A stretch of 64,000 nt of DNA from Actinomycetes bacterium (GTDB lineage: Bacteria > Actinomycetota > Coriobacteriia > Coriobacteriales > Eggerthellaceae), in NCBI GenBank assembly GCA_023460315.1, contig JAEWQO010000078.1, positions 48,743-112,742 on the forward strand, given 5' to 3'. The notes under the pieces are model-generated. The model worked only from the letters and a program-made list of their open reading frames with translations. It had not been told where the DNA came from and ran no database searches. Position numbers and translations under genes: made by a program. Position 1 is the stretch's first letter; each line of letters begins with the position of its first letter. Shown here piece after piece: positions 40,786-50,896 of the stretch.

Positions 40786-43700
40786 TTATTCGCTTCGCAG
40801 GGCCTCGACCGGATCTTTTCGGCTCGCGGCGCTTGAGGGGATCAATCCAGCCAAAAACGTGAGGATCATGCTGATGAGCACGAGAACGACTGCAGCCTGC
40901 CACGGGAGGGAAGCGACGTTTGCCACATCGAAATTCGCATACACGATGGCATTCGCCGGAATGCAGGCAAGCGCCGTCACCCCGATGCCGATGATGCCGG
41001 CAGTGAATCCGACGATCAGCGTTTCTGCGTTGAAGACACGGCTGATGTCTTTCTTGCTTGCGCCGATAGAGCGAAGGATGCCAATTTCCTTTTTTCTCTC
41101 AAGCACGGAGATATAGGTGATGATGCCAATCATGATGGAGGACACCACCAGCGAGATGGCCACGAAGGCAACGAGCACATAGCTGATCATATTCACAATG
41201 TCGGTTACCGATGACATGAGCGTGCCGACGAGATCGGTATAGGTGATGACCTTGTCTTGCTGGTCTTCCGCTTTCATGCGGTCATTGTATCCGTCGAGGA
41301 TGTCAATGATTTTTTCTTTGCTCTCGAAATCGATGGGGTAGATGTCAATGCTTGATGGCTTGGCTGGATCGGCGTAGCCCAACGTTTTCAGATTGCTGTC
41401 ATAGGAGGTTCCCTGCGTGTTCATGAGCGACGTCATGAGCTCGGTGAGCTCCTGCTCGTCCATGTTCATCTGAAAGGCGTTCTTGAACGCATCGGGGTCG
41501 ATATGCATGGCGCTGGACATGTTGCTTGCCATCTGGTTCATGGAGTTTTGCAAAGCAGCGGTCATCTGGGATTGCAGAGCGGTTGCCATTTGGCTCATGT
41601 AGGTGCTCATGGTGGTCTGCACATAGCCTTGCAGAGCCGTTGCAAGCTGGGATTTGAGCGCATCTTGGTCGACCATGCCCTGGATGCCGGTTGCGATCTG
41701 CGCCTGGACTTCGGGGAGGGCGAGGTATTCCTGCGTGGTGGTGCCGGGATGATCCTGGAGATAGGTCACGTATCCCTGCATCACCGTGCCCATGAGATCG
41801 GCGACTTTGTCGGTGGGCACCTCGATGTTGAGCGATCTGGCGATTTCATCCATGTTTGGCTCGGGCGCTGCGGGAAGGCTTGCGACTGCGCTTTGCAGGT
41901 CAAGCGAGTTTGACATGTCGACGGCCAACGCGCTCTGATCGATGGTGAATGCGGACTGCAAGGCGTTCTCATCGATGGTGAACAGAGAACTCATGTCGAA
42001 GCTGCTTTCGTCCTGCTCGCTCTCCTCTTCGGAAAACGTCTTGCCGGAGAAAACGTTGGTGTCGGGATTGGCCAGCTGATCCTTCACGATCTGCGAATCG
42101 GCCGCATCGTCGATCAGGCGATTGGTCAGGGCGGAGGTATAGTAAAGGCCAGGACTGAGGGCCGTTGCCGTGGAATCCTGCTTCGGCTGCACGATGCCCG
42201 CTATCTTGAGGTCGGTGCCGTTTTCCACAACATTCTCCATGTAGTCTGCGTCGTCGCTCTTGTCTTTCCAGACTTTGTATTCGTCATCGTATTGGTAGAA
42301 GTCGGTAGCGTGCACGAGCTTGAAAGTGGTGTCAAGAATCTGGTCGTAGGAGACCGAGCTCGTGTCGTCGGGAACAGAGACGTCCTCGTTGTTGGCAAGC
42401 TGGCTCACCATGTCATCGAGTTCGCTGGGGTCACGCAATCCCATGTCGTAGAACATGAGGTCACTCATGCCGCCGCTGCTGTTCAGAACGAGGACAATTT
42501 CATCGTAATTCTCGGGCCAGTGTCCCGCGACCACATCGTATTGGTTTTCCACGAGATCCGTGTCATCCATCATTTCGGAAAACACGTCGGTGCTCATGGA
42601 CATGGACATGAGGCTGTTCGAACTCGTCGTGGAACCGAGCCCCAACGCCGAAAACGAGGTATCGGGGTTCACTTGACGCACGCCATTCGAGGTGTCTGAG
42701 CTGTATATCTGCGGGGTGACGTCGTAGGTGTATTGGATGGAATTCGCATAGTTGTCGATGCCGTCGCCGCCGTCATCGAAAAACTCCTTGAGCGAAGCCA
42801 GGTCGTTGCTGCCGATGCGTGAGAACATGTTCGTGAGCGTCTTGGTTTCGGAGACCTGCCCTCCGTCATCTCCGCTTCCGCTGCCATCGTCGCTTGCGTC
42901 ATCGTCGCCCTCGCCCGAATCGGTGCCGGGCGCGACCATCAGAGAGGTGAGATCGATGCCCTGGCTCTCGATGGTGAGCGGGTATTCCGAGAGCGTTTCC
43001 TCCTCGACCGACTTGATGTAGTTGTTCACGCCGTTTGCGAGCGCGAGAATGGCGGCGATGCCGATGATGCCGATGGAGCCGGCAAACGCCGTCATGATGG
43101 TGCGGCCCTTCTTCGTCATGAGGTTGTTGAACGACAGGGAAAGCGCCGTGAAGAATGACATGGCCGTTTTGCGCACGGGCTTCTCGCTGAGATGCATATC
43201 CTGCTCGGCGGGCGGAAAGGGGTTGGTGTCGGATTGGAGGGAGCCGTCGCTGAGATTGACAATGCGTGTGGCGTATTGCTCGGCGAGCTCCGGGTTGTGC
43301 GTGACCATGATGACGAGGCGGTCGTTTGCAATTTCGGTGAGCAGGCCCATGATTTGCACGCTGGTCTTGGAGTCGAGCGCACCGGTGGGCTCGTCGGCCA
43401 GCAGGATCTCGGGATCGTTGATGAGCGCGCGGGCGATGGCCACGCGTTGCATCTGTCCGCCGGACAGCTGGCTTGGCTTCTTGTTGATGTGGTCTCCCAG
43501 ACCGACTTTCCGGAGCGCTTCCGCAGCGCGTTCCCGCCGTTCTGCCCGCGAGACGCCCGACAGGGTGAGCGCGAGCTCAACATTGCCGAGAATGGTCTGA
43601 TGGGGGATGAGGTTGTAGCTTTGGAACACGAATCCGATGCGGTTGTTGCGGTATGCGTCCCAGTCGCGGTCCTTGTATTCCTCGGTCGAGATTCCGTCGA

Positions 43701-43890
43701 TGACCAAGTTGCCGGAATCGTAGTGGTCGAGGCCTCCCACGATGTTCAGCAGCGTGGTCTTGCCTGATCCAGAAGGGCCGAGGATGGCCACGAACTCGCT
43801 GTCGCGGAACGAGACCGATACGTGGTCGAGGGCGGTTTGCGTGAAATCGGCCGTCGTATAGGATTTGCAGATGTCGATGAGTTGCAGCAT
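40786..43890 (-). CDS. MacB-like fused ABC ATPase/permease with large Met-rich outer domain
   Basis: A 1034-residue protein. Residues 1-225 are a LolD/MacB ATPase (Walker A GPSGSGKTT, signature LSGGQMQRVAIARAL, Walker B ILLADEPTGALD, switch VTHNPEL). A first span lies near residues 265-290, followed by an exceptionally large outer domain (about 290-890), and three C-terminal spans with RKKEIGILRSIGASKKDISRVF between the first two. Part of the outer domain (roughly 700-790) is rich in Met, Gln and Ala with helical repeats such as MATALQSQMTAALQNSMNQM. Exporters of this kind handle peptides or antibiotics, or signal to kinases. The start is supported by position only; the gene is monocistronic. 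Confidence 0.9.
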   Translation of the reverse strand: MLQLIDICKSYTTADFTQTALDHVSVSFRDSEFVAILGPSGSGKTTLLNIVGGLDHYDSGNLVIDGISTEEYKDRDWDAYRNNRIGFVFQSYNLIPHQTILGNVELALTLSGVSRAERRERAAEALRKVGLGDHINKKPSQLSGGQMQRVAIARALINDPEILLADEPTGALDSKTSVQIMGLLTEIANDRLVIMVTHNPELAEQYATRIVNLSDGSLQSDTNPFPPAEQDMHLSEKPVRKTAMSFFTALSLSFNNLMTKKGRTIMTAFAGSIGIIGIAAILALANGVNNYIKSVEEETLSEYPLTIESQGIDLTSLMVAPGTDSGEGDDDASDDGSGSGDDGGQVSETKTLTNMFSRIGSNDLASLKEFFDDGGDGIDNYANSIQYTYDVTPQIYSSDTSNGVRQVNPDTSFSALGLGSTTSSNSLMSMSMSTDVFSEMMDDTDLVENQYDVVAGHWPENYDEIVLVLNSSGGMSDLMFYDMGLRDPSELDDMVSQLANNEDVSVPDDTSSVSYDQILDTTFKLVHATDFYQYDDEYKVWKDKSDDADYMENVVENGTDLKIAGIVQPKQDSTATALSPGLYYTSALTNRLIDDAADSQIVKDQLANPDTNVFSGKTFSEEESEQDESSFDMSSLFTIDENALQSAFTIDQSALAVDMSNSLDLQSAVASLPAAPEPNMDEIARSLNIEVPTDKVADLMGTVMQGYVTYLQDHPGTTTQEYLALPEVQAQIATGIQGMVDQDALKSQLATALQGYVQTTMSTYMSQMATALQSQMTAALQNSMNQMASNMSSAMHIDPDAFKNAFQMNMDEQELTELMTSLMNTQGTSYDSNLKTLGYADPAKPSSIDIYPIDFESKEKIIDILDGYNDRMKAEDQQDKVITYTDLVGTLMSSVTDIVNMISYVLVAFVAISLVVSSIMIGIITYISVLERKKEIGILRSIGASKKDISRVFNAETLIVGFTAGIIGIGVTALACIPANAIVYANFDVANVASLPWQAAVVLVLISMILTFLAGLIPSSAASRKDPVEALRSE

Positions 43891-44480
43891 AGATGCCTTT
43901 CTGGCTTATGAGGCCAAGGAGGGAAACCGCGAGATTTGAGAGATGTGCATGCTCAGGTTTTTCAAAGGATATTTTAGATGCTAAATTAGTTGTTGCTTCG
44001 AGGTGTTGGAAACTCCACAGTTATTATTGAACTTGTTTCCGAGGCCGATGCTGCCCGCCCTGCGCGGCCGAAAAGGAAGATGACCATTTTTTTCGGGTTT
44101 CCCGGAATATCCGCCTCTTTTTCCGCAAAATAGCGGCTTTCTTATCAAGAAAAGCAGCATGTTGTGCAGAGCCAGTTTTTCTCAACTCTCTGAACAGGGA
44201 AAATGCAAGGCTTGTTGAGGGGAATTGCGGTGAGAGGCATCGCTTTCCTTTGAAAGTCGAAAAAACTGTCCAGACCTTGCTGCGTGTGCCGGCGGTTCCG
44301 CGCAAGGCATGCGGCCTCTGCCCGGCATCAAGGGATGCGTGCGCCTCCGGTGAACTGCCTTTCCCTGATTTGCGAAGAAACGATTGCGGGTGCTTCGCGG
44401 GCGATGCATTTGGGGGATAATAGGCGCGAGCACAGATTGCGCAGCACAGGTAGCAGGCAGAGCACGTTCGATGCGAAAGG
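43891..44480. other. 590-base intergenic region
   Basis: The gap separates the divergent MacB-like and aminopeptidase genes. A short inverted repeat TTTAG-ATG-CTAAA at 43973-43985 lies about 85 bases before the ABC gene and could be an operator. I see no credible coding sequence, tRNA or riboswitch. The stretch 43980-44180 is more A/T-rich than its surroundings. Confidence 0.4.
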
Positions 44481-45941
44481 ATGGATGTCGTGGAACACGA
44501 ATCAGCATGGAAGAGCTATGAAGAATCGGATCTTGAGACGCTCAAGGAGCTGGCGGCGGACTACACCGTCTTCATTTCCGATAACAAGACGGAGCGCGAA
44601 TGCGCCTCTGCGGCTATCGACCTGGCCGAACAGCATGGTTATCGCCCGCTTGACGAGGCGGTGCGTGAAGGCCGGGTCCTCAAGGCGGGCGACAAAGTGT
44701 GGGCCCAAGCACACGGGAAGGCCCTGGTGCTCGTCCATTTGGGAGAGGCGCCTTTCTCAGAGGGCTTCAACATTTTGGGAGCTCATATTGATTCTCCTCG
44801 GCTCGATCTCAAACAGAATCCTCTGTACGAGGCGAACGGCTTCGCCTTGCTCGACACGCATTACTATGGCGGCATCAAGACCTACCAGTGGGTCACCTTG
44901 CCGCTGGCGCTGCATGGCGTGGTGGCAAAGACTGATGGCACGGTGGTTGACGTGCAGGTGGGAGAAGATCCGGACGATCCGGTGTTTTGCGTGACCGATC
45001 TGCTAATCCATCTGGCTCGGCAGCAGATGGACAAGAAGGTCGCCGAAGCGGTGGAGGGGGAGGCCCTCGATCTGCTGGTTGGCAATCGGCCGTTGGTGAT
45101 CAAAAAGGGCGAAGCACGTGACGGATCTGACGCGGATGCCGCTGAAGACGATCGTCCGGCATTTGAGAAATTGGCTGAAAAGGAGCCCGTGAAGGCCTTC
45201 GCGCTCAAGTTGCTTGCGGAAAAGTATGACATAGAGGAAGAAGACTTCCTTTCGGCCGAGATTGAGGCTGTGCCTGCCGGCCGCGCCCGCGACCTGGGCT
45301 TCGATCGCAGCATGGTCATCGGGTATGGGCAGGATGACCGGGTGTGCGCCTACACGTCGCTCAGGGCGCACCTGTCCATCGAGCAGCCGAAAAAGACTGC
45401 GATCACCGTCTTGGTAGACAAGGAAGAGATTGGCAGCGTGGGAGCGACCGGCATGGCCTCCCAGTTCTTCGAGAACACGATTGCTGAGATCATGGAGCTG
45501 TCGGGCGATGGTGGCATGCTGCCTTTGCGCCGAGCGCTTGCGGCATCGAGCATGCTGTCATCCGATGTGTCCGCCGGCTTCGATCCGGCATACGCATCCG
45601 TGTTCGAACCGAAGAACGCCGCCTACGTGGGATGTGGAATCGTGTTCAACAAGTACACGGGAAGTCGGGGCAAGAGCGGCAGCAACGATGCGAGCGCCGA
45701 ATACATGGCGCGCATCCGGCGCGTCATGGGTGATGCTGGCGTGTCGTTCCAGACCGCTGAGCTGGGCAAGGTTGACGCAGGTGGCGGTGGCACCATCGCC
45801 TATATTCCGGCGAAGTACGGCATGGACGTTATCGACTCCGGCGTGGCCGTGCTGTCGATGCACGCCCCATGGGAGGTTACGAGCAAGGCCGACATTTATG
45901 AGGCGCTCAAGGCATACAAGGCGTTCTTGAAGGACGCCTAA
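44481..45941 (+). CDS. M18 family aminopeptidase
   Basis: A 486-residue cytoplasmic metallo-aminopeptidase of the M18 (aspartyl aminopeptidase/ApeA) family. Metal and catalytic residues are in GAHIDSPRLDL (His and Asp), VDKEEIGSVGATG (Glu pair), and SDVSAGFDPAYA; the C-terminal SMHAPWEVTSKADIYE supplies the last His. It would trim N-terminal residues, often acidic, from peptides. ATG 44481 has AAAGG directly adjacent, so GTG 44490, with the same site eight bases away, may be the true start. The gene is monocistronic and ends at the hairpin at 45973-46000. Confidence 0.92.
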   Translation: MDVVEHESAWKSYEESDLETLKELAADYTVFISDNKTERECASAAIDLAEQHGYRPLDEAVREGRVLKAGDKVWAQAHGKALVLVHLGEAPFSEGFNILGAHIDSPRLDLKQNPLYEANGFALLDTHYYGGIKTYQWVTLPLALHGVVAKTDGTVVDVQVGEDPDDPVFCVTDLLIHLARQQMDKKVAEAVEGEALDLLVGNRPLVIKKGEARDGSDADAAEDDRPAFEKLAEKEPVKAFALKLLAEKYDIEEEDFLSAEIEAVPAGRARDLGFDRSMVIGYGQDDRVCAYTSLRAHLSIEQPKKTAITVLVDKEEIGSVGATGMASQFFENTIAEIMELSGDGGMLPLRRALAASSMLSSDVSAGFDPAYASVFEPKNAAYVGCGIVFNKYTGSRGKSGSNDASAEYMARIRRVMGDAGVSFQTAELGKVDAGGGGTIAYIPAKYGMDVIDSGVAVLSMHAPWEVTSKADIYEALKAYKAFLKDA

Positions 45942-45972
45942 GCTTCGGGCCGAACATATGCGTACGACGAGA

Positions 45973-46000
45973 GTCCCTGTCGGTTTTGGCCGACGGGGAC
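45973..46000 (+). terminator. Terminator after aminopeptidase gene
   Basis: GTCCCTGTCGG pairs with CCGACGGGGAC (one G-U) around TTTTGG, followed by TTTCCC, 31 bases after the stop. Confidence 0.7.
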
Positions 46001-46362
46001 TTTCCCTTCGTCGGGTGGTGTTGCACCCCCTCGCTTTCGATCCTCACAATGCTTAATGCCGGACGGTTTCCTGACTTTCTCTTGTTGTGGTGTCGGAGTT
46101 TTCGATGACGCTGGTCCGGAGAAGGCTCATGAAGAGCGGAGACGAAAAGAGCTCGTGGATTGCTGCGCCAGCTGGTGGAATGTTGTTGATGCGGGACATT
46201 TCGTGGAGAGGAGCTGTTCTCTGGCCCCAACCCTCGCAATTTCTCCATTTTCAAGACGTTTCCTCACGCGTGAGCCCGAGCGTGGCTATAATAGCGGATA
46301 ACACTTAGGCAGCATGGCGTCACCGTCAGCATATGCGCAGATCACGTGAAGGAGTTCTCTCT
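46001..46362 (+). promoter_or_regulatory. guaB leader region with TATAAT box
   Basis: The 362 bases between the aminopeptidase terminator and guaB hold a consensus -10 box TATAAT at 46287-46292, with a poor -35 region, giving a leader of about 65 bases. I found no purine riboswitch core and no credible gene in the rest. Confidence 0.5.
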
Positions 46363-47883
46363 ATGGCATTTTACTTTGATGAGCCGTCCCGTACATTCAA
46401 CGAGTACCTGCTCGTCCCCGGCTACTCGTCTTCCGATTGTACCCCCGCTCAGGTTGGGCTGGGGACCCCTCTGGTGAAGTATCGTCGTGGCGAGGAACCT
46501 GCTATCAGCTTGAACATTCCCATGGTGTCGGCCATCATGCAGTCGGTGTCTGACGACGGCATGGCTATCGCGCTTGCCACGGAAGGGGGATTGTCCTTCG
46601 TTTTCGGGTCTCAGTCCATCGAGAGCCAGGCTGCCATGATCGCTCGGGTGAAGGACTACAAGGCTGGTTTCGTCACGAGCGATGCGAACCTTTCTCCCGA
46701 CATGACGTTAGCTGACGTGGTGGCGCTCAAGGAGGAGCATGGGCATTCGACAATGCCTGTTACGGAGGACGGCTCGACCCACGGTAAGCTGCTTGGCGTG
46801 GTGACCGGCCGTGACTATCGTCTTTCCCGCATGTCTCTGGATGAGAAGGTCACGGACTTCATGACGCCGCGGGAGAACATGATCGTGGCTCCCCTGGACA
46901 CCAGCCTCAAAGTGGCCAATGACATCATCTGGGATAACAAGCTCAATTCGCTCCCCATCGTCGACGATGACGATCATTTGGTCCACATGGTGTTCCGCAA
47001 GGACTACGATTCGCATAAGTCAAACCCCAACGAGATGCTGGATGCCCACAAACGCTATATGGTGGGCGCAGGCATCAACACCCGCGACTATGCCGAACGC
47101 GTGCCGGTGCTGGTTGCGGCGGGTGCCGATGTGCTGTGCATCGACAGTTCCGAGGGCTATTCCGATTGGCAGAAGTTCACGCTCGGTTGGATTCGTGAGC
47201 AGTATGGCGATTCCGTCAAGGTGGGTGCGGGCAACGTCGTCGATGCCGAAGGATTCCGTTTTTTGGCCGACGCGGGCGCCGACTTTGTCAAAATAGGCAT
47301 TGGCGGCGGTTCCATCTGCATCACCCGTGAGCAGAAAGGCATCGGGCGCGGACAAGCCACGGCGGTTATTGAAGTGGCGAAGGCGCGTGACGAATACTTT
47401 GAGGAAACGGGCATCTATATTCCCCTCTGCTCTGATGGCGGTATCGTGTATGACCATCATCTGACGCTTGCGTTGGCGATGGGTGCCGACTTCGTCATGT
47501 TGGGCCGGTACTTCGCCCGCTTTGACGAGAGTCCCACCAACAAGGTCAACGTCAATGGCAGCTACATGAAGGAGTACTGGGGCGAAGGATCGGCCCGTGC
47601 TCGAAATTGGCAGCGCTACGATCTGGGCGGCGACAAGAAGGGCATGTCATTTGAGGAGGGCGTTGACAGCTATGTGCCGTACGCCGGTTCGCTCAAGGAC
47701 AACGTTGACCTGACGCTTTCCAAGGTCAAGTCAACCATGTGCAATTGCGGTGCCCTTTCCATATCCGAGCTGCAACATAAAGCGAAGCTTACGGTGGTTT
47801 CCTCTACCTCCATCGTTGAGGGAGGCGCTCACGACGTCCTTTTGAAGGACAAGACGCCTTACGTCAGCAGTTCGATCCGCTAG
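46363..47883 (+). CDS. guaB: IMP dehydrogenase (divergent anaerobe subgroup)
   Basis: A 506-residue enzyme that oxidises IMP to XMP, the committed step to GMP. Barrel motifs include NIPMVSAIMQSVSD, the catalytic Cys loop GGGSICITREQ, SDGGIVYD and LGRYFARFDESP; two CBS domains occupy about residues 100-225. The usual YRGMGS segment reads EYWGEGSARARN, and the flap region is FEEGVDSYVPYAGS, followed by a C-terminal CNCG. These substitutions mark a subgroup seen in Clostridia and Coriobacteria, not decay. ATG 46363 has AAGGAG eight bases upstream. It is monocistronic with its own strong terminator. Confidence 0.94.
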   Translation: MAFYFDEPSRTFNEYLLVPGYSSSDCTPAQVGLGTPLVKYRRGEEPAISLNIPMVSAIMQSVSDDGMAIALATEGGLSFVFGSQSIESQAAMIARVKDYKAGFVTSDANLSPDMTLADVVALKEEHGHSTMPVTEDGSTHGKLLGVVTGRDYRLSRMSLDEKVTDFMTPRENMIVAPLDTSLKVANDIIWDNKLNSLPIVDDDDHLVHMVFRKDYDSHKSNPNEMLDAHKRYMVGAGINTRDYAERVPVLVAAGADVLCIDSSEGYSDWQKFTLGWIREQYGDSVKVGAGNVVDAEGFRFLADAGADFVKIGIGGGSICITREQKGIGRGQATAVIEVAKARDEYFEETGIYIPLCSDGGIVYDHHLTLALAMGADFVMLGRYFARFDESPTNKVNVNGSYMKEYWGEGSARARNWQRYDLGGDKKGMSFEEGVDSYVPYAGSLKDNVDLTLSKVKSTMCNCGALSISELQHKAKLTVVSSTSIVEGGAHDVLLKDKTPYVSSSIR

Positions 47884-47891
47884 TCTCTGGC

Positions 47892-47968
47892 AGCATGGCC
47901 TCCGCGCCAGCGGCCATGCTCAGATTTTGAAGCCGGGAAAACGTCGCCTCCTTTGGGGGCGACGTTTT
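47892..47968 (+). terminator. Two consecutive hairpins ending guaB
   Basis: AGCATGGCC/GGCCATGCT (47892-47920) is followed by AAAACGTCGCC/GGCGACGTTTT (47938-47968) with seven T residues, a classic intrinsic terminator. Confidence 0.85.
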
Positions 47969-47978
47969 TTTGGTCTCC

Positions 47979-49463
47979 TCAACCGGTAGCGCGGACTGGT
48001 CCGGCCTTTGACGCGTGCGTCGGAATTCTTCCGTCGCTTTCGCTTGCATGCTCGATGGCATCAAGAAGTTCTTGTCGGTTTGAGGCGCCAACCTTTGCGT
48101 AGATATGCTTGATGTGGGTTTGCACCGTGCTTTTTGCTATGAACAGCTCATCGCAGATGAACGGCACATTGCGTCCTTTGGCCAGCAGCCTTACCACGTC
48201 GAGCTCTCTCTTTGAAATGCCGTAGGACGAGACGAACAGGTCAAATGAGGGTTCGTCGGGTCGAATCTGCGCTGCCGGGAGTCGGCCTATCTTGAAAACG
48301 CTTGCATCCTGTCCCGGCTCATTGGCGAAGTAGTCTCCCTTGGCCATGAGCCAGAGCAACACGACAAGCGTCAGCAATCCCAGAGCGCTGGTTGTCGCCC
48401 GAGGGTCGAGAGGCAGCAGCGAAAGCAGGCGCGCCGACATGCACCCAAGAGCAACGCCCGCAAAAAGAATGAACAGCGCACGCGCCGCACCGGCTGCGTA
48501 GTTCCATTTGAATTTTTGAATATGGTTTCCAATGACAATCCAGCAGTAGACGAAGAACACTCCAAACCCGGTGAAGATAAGCGCGTATCCCAGGCTTTCA
48601 AACGGGGGCTTGAGGAAGAGGAGCAGGAAGAATCCCACCGCGAAGAGAAGGGGAGCAGGTTTATAGGCCGAGTTGGAGTCTTCGAAAAAGCCTTTTCTCA
48701 TCTTGTATATCGTTATCGCAACAAGCGCGATGACATAGGTGCAAGCGGTGAGGGCGACGGTCATGGCGGAACCGGAAAGTGTGGCCGCAAACGACCCCCC
48801 TCCAATGAGCGAGGCTAAAAACCCATAAGCCGCTATGGTCAAAGCAAATGAGGGGTCGTAGCGAAGAGGCCGATCCTCAGAGGGTTCCATGTCTGATTCC
48901 CGAGGTTTTTCCGAAGGCGAAATCGGAGCGATGGTGGCCGCTGCAACCAGGGGAAGGAAGAGGCAGAGGATCAGGCCTGAAGGAGGTGCAAGAAACAGCA
49001 ACAGCATGAGAAGCAGGGCGGAAAACATGCTTGCGGCCGCGGTGGTTGCAATTCTTCGCCGCAAAGGGACGCGGGCATACCCGGCTGAAAGGGCAACCAT
49101 GCTCACCGGCAAGAAGAACCAGGCAAGAGCCATGCCGGTGACAAGCGGAGGAATTTGGCCCGCTGCCAAGACAATAAGCGCCGTGCCCACGCCAAGCGTC
49201 ACGCAACTTGCCCTTCCCAGCAAAGGGCCAGCCGTCAGCTGAGCATCTTTTTGCGCAAGACATCCGCAGAGGAAAAGGGAACAGAGGGGCAGCACGGCAA
49301 GGCAGATGGAAAAGAGGGGATGCGACGTCAGCCGTTCGGGCAGCGCGGCCAGGGGCCCGCACATAAGGGCCAGCGTCCAGGTGCAAAGGGCCGTTGACGC
49401 AAGGGCGACCCGCAGGTCGACGCATTCGCGCATGTCTCCCAGAAATGTTTTGATGGTTCGCAT
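47979..49463 (-). CDS. LuxR-family regulator with multi-span membrane domain
   Basis: A 494-residue protein with about 12 hydrophobic spans (residues 15-385) and a C-terminal LuxR HTH (about 415-475: ISKRELDVVRLLAKGRNVPFI, AKSTVQTHIKHIYAKVG). ATG 49463 has AAGGGGA five bases upstream; the longer open frame lacks similarity to the family. It shares its architecture with the regulator at 35770 but is clearly divergent in the membrane part. It is monocistronic and converges on guaB. Its target is not obvious from its neighbours; the LysR-paaK locus lies 450 bases upstream. Confidence 0.9.
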   Translation of the reverse strand: MRTIKTFLGDMRECVDLRVALASTALCTWTLALMCGPLAALPERLTSHPLFSICLAVLPLCSLFLCGCLAQKDAQLTAGPLLGRASCVTLGVGTALIVLAAGQIPPLVTGMALAWFFLPVSMVALSAGYARVPLRRRIATTAAASMFSALLLMLLLFLAPPSGLILCLFLPLVAAATIAPISPSEKPRESDMEPSEDRPLRYDPSFALTIAAYGFLASLIGGGSFAATLSGSAMTVALTACTYVIALVAITIYKMRKGFFEDSNSAYKPAPLLFAVGFFLLLFLKPPFESLGYALIFTGFGVFFVYCWIVIGNHIQKFKWNYAAGAARALFILFAGVALGCMSARLLSLLPLDPRATTSALGLLTLVVLLWLMAKGDYFANEPGQDASVFKIGRLPAAQIRPDEPSFDLFVSSYGISKRELDVVRLLAKGRNVPFICDELFIAKSTVQTHIKHIYAKVGASNRQELLDAIEHASESDGRIPTHASKAGPVRATG

Positions 49464-49913
49464 GAGAGTCCCCTTCCCGCGTTTGTTTTTACCACATATT
49501 GATCTTGTATGCCTTGTCGAGCTTCGATCAGAAGTTAATGAATGGCAGAATCCCCTCTTTTTGAGGATATCGGGCGAGCACGTTTGGGCGCAATACCTTG
49601 TTTGCTGCGATGTGGGGTACCTGCTGGTGCCAGAAAGGGGGCAAAGGAGGCATCCCTGGGGCCTGTCCAAACGGGGAATGAGGCCCGGGGGCCAGAGGGG
49701 AGGGAAGTGGATACTGAGCATACCGAGAGGGGAGCCGTATTATCCTGTTGGAGAAAACGGGTCAGATTGGATTGAATTGCCGGGGGCCTCGCCTACAGAA
49801 GGAACAGGGTGCTGGGTTCCTGCATAGCCACAGTCCCTGAAGCTTCTCTCTGATCTCAGGAACACTTCTTTGAGCGTCTCGAAGAACTCGCGCTTTGAAA
49901 GGAGAGGGATGCG
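49464..49913. other. 450-base intergenic region
   Basis: This region lies between the membrane LuxR gene start and the LysR gene stop, both on the minus strand. Open frames here have no ribosome-binding site and atypical composition. I see no hairpin with a T-tract and no RNA gene; it probably contains the LuxR promoter. Confidence 0.4.
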
Positions 49914-50840
49914 CTATTCTGGGCGTGCTTCGACGGTGGGGTTCTTTGAGATGATTCCCCGCAGCTCCTTGATGTATCTCATCAGCAGGGGACTCGGACG
50001 CCGCTCCTTGTGCATAAGGTAACCGACTTGCATGCTCCCCTCGACATTCAAAGGGATGCTGGCAATGCCCGATTGCATTTCTGACGAGAGCACTCCGGTG
50101 GAAATAGTGTAGCCGTTGTGGCTCGTCAGCAAATTGGTGAGGGTGCCGCGATCCGATATGCGGATGTTGCGTGCGTGGGGCAGATGGCTGAGCGGTTCTT
50201 CGGAATAGTAGAATGAATTTGTCGTGCCCTGCTCAAACGAATAGCGGGGATAGGGAGCGAGGTCAGAGGGGTCCAGAAGCCTTTTTGCCGCCAAGGGGTG
50301 ATGTTCTCCCACAAACACGTGGACATCGGCTTCGAACAGGGGAAAAAATGCTACTCCCGCGTCGTCGAACGCCTTATGAAGCACGCGTTGGTTGAACTCG
50401 TCGGTGTAGAGGATGCCCACCTCGCTTCGAAACGCGTGCACGTCATCGATGATTTCCGCCGTGGTGCTTTCGCGCAAAGTGAATTCATAGTCGTCGCTCT
50501 CGCATGCTTCAACAACATTCACGAAGGCCTGCACGCTAAATGCGTAGTGCTGCGTCGACACTGCCAGGCGCAGGTGCGACGTGTCCTTGTCAGCGTAGCG
50601 CGTTTCCAGCATGTCGGCCTGTTCGACCACTTGACGGGCGTAGCCCAGCAGCTCCGTCCCATCATTGGTGAGCGTGACGCCGCGATTGCTGCGCGTGAAG
50701 ATTGCTATGCCGAGCTCGCGCTCAAGTTCCTTGACGGCGGTGGACAGATTTGATTGCGAGGCGTACAGGTTTTGCGCGGCGGCGTTGATGGAGCCGTATT
50801 CTGCGATGGCGATAAGGTAGCGGAGCTGCTGCAATGTCAT
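49914..50840 (-). CDS. LysR-family regulator divergent from paaK
   Basis: A 308-residue LysR protein: HTH in residues 1-60 (LQQLRYLIAIAEYGSINAAA, SQSNLSTAVKELE) and effector domain from about 90 (VSTQHYAFSVQAF). It is closely related to the LysR at 19372, and its effector domain also aligns with the free-standing domain at 52427. It is divergent from the CoA ligase gene across 227 bases containing an inverted repeat (50897-50917), the usual LysR arrangement, so control of paaK is likely. The inducer may be an aryl acid or its CoA ester; this is inference. Confidence 0.93.
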   Translation of the reverse strand: MTLQQLRYLIAIAEYGSINAAAQNLYASQSNLSTAVKELERELGIAIFTRSNRGVTLTNDGTELLGYARQVVEQADMLETRYADKDTSHLRLAVSTQHYAFSVQAFVNVVEACESDDYEFTLRESTTAEIIDDVHAFRSEVGILYTDEFNQRVLHKAFDDAGVAFFPLFEADVHVFVGEHHPLAAKRLLDPSDLAPYPRYSFEQGTTNSFYYSEEPLSHLPHARNIRISDRGTLTNLLTSHNGYTISTGVLSSEMQSGIASIPLNVEGSMQVGYLMHKERRPSPLLMRYIKELRGIISKNPTVEARPE

Positions 50841-50896
50841 GCGTGCTCTCCCAATCTGTCGTGTCCCTCTCTCTGTTCTTGGAGCTATTCTACTCC

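Noticed and set aside
46363..47883. IMP dehydrogenase as a degenerate or mutated enzyme
   Set aside because: The altered YRGMGS region and catalytic loop are shared by a known anaerobe subgroup; catalytic Cys and barrel motifs are intact.
49542..49775. 77-residue plus-strand open frame in the LuxR-LysR gap
   Set aside because: No ribosome-binding site, no similarity to any family, and it lies in probable promoter sequence.
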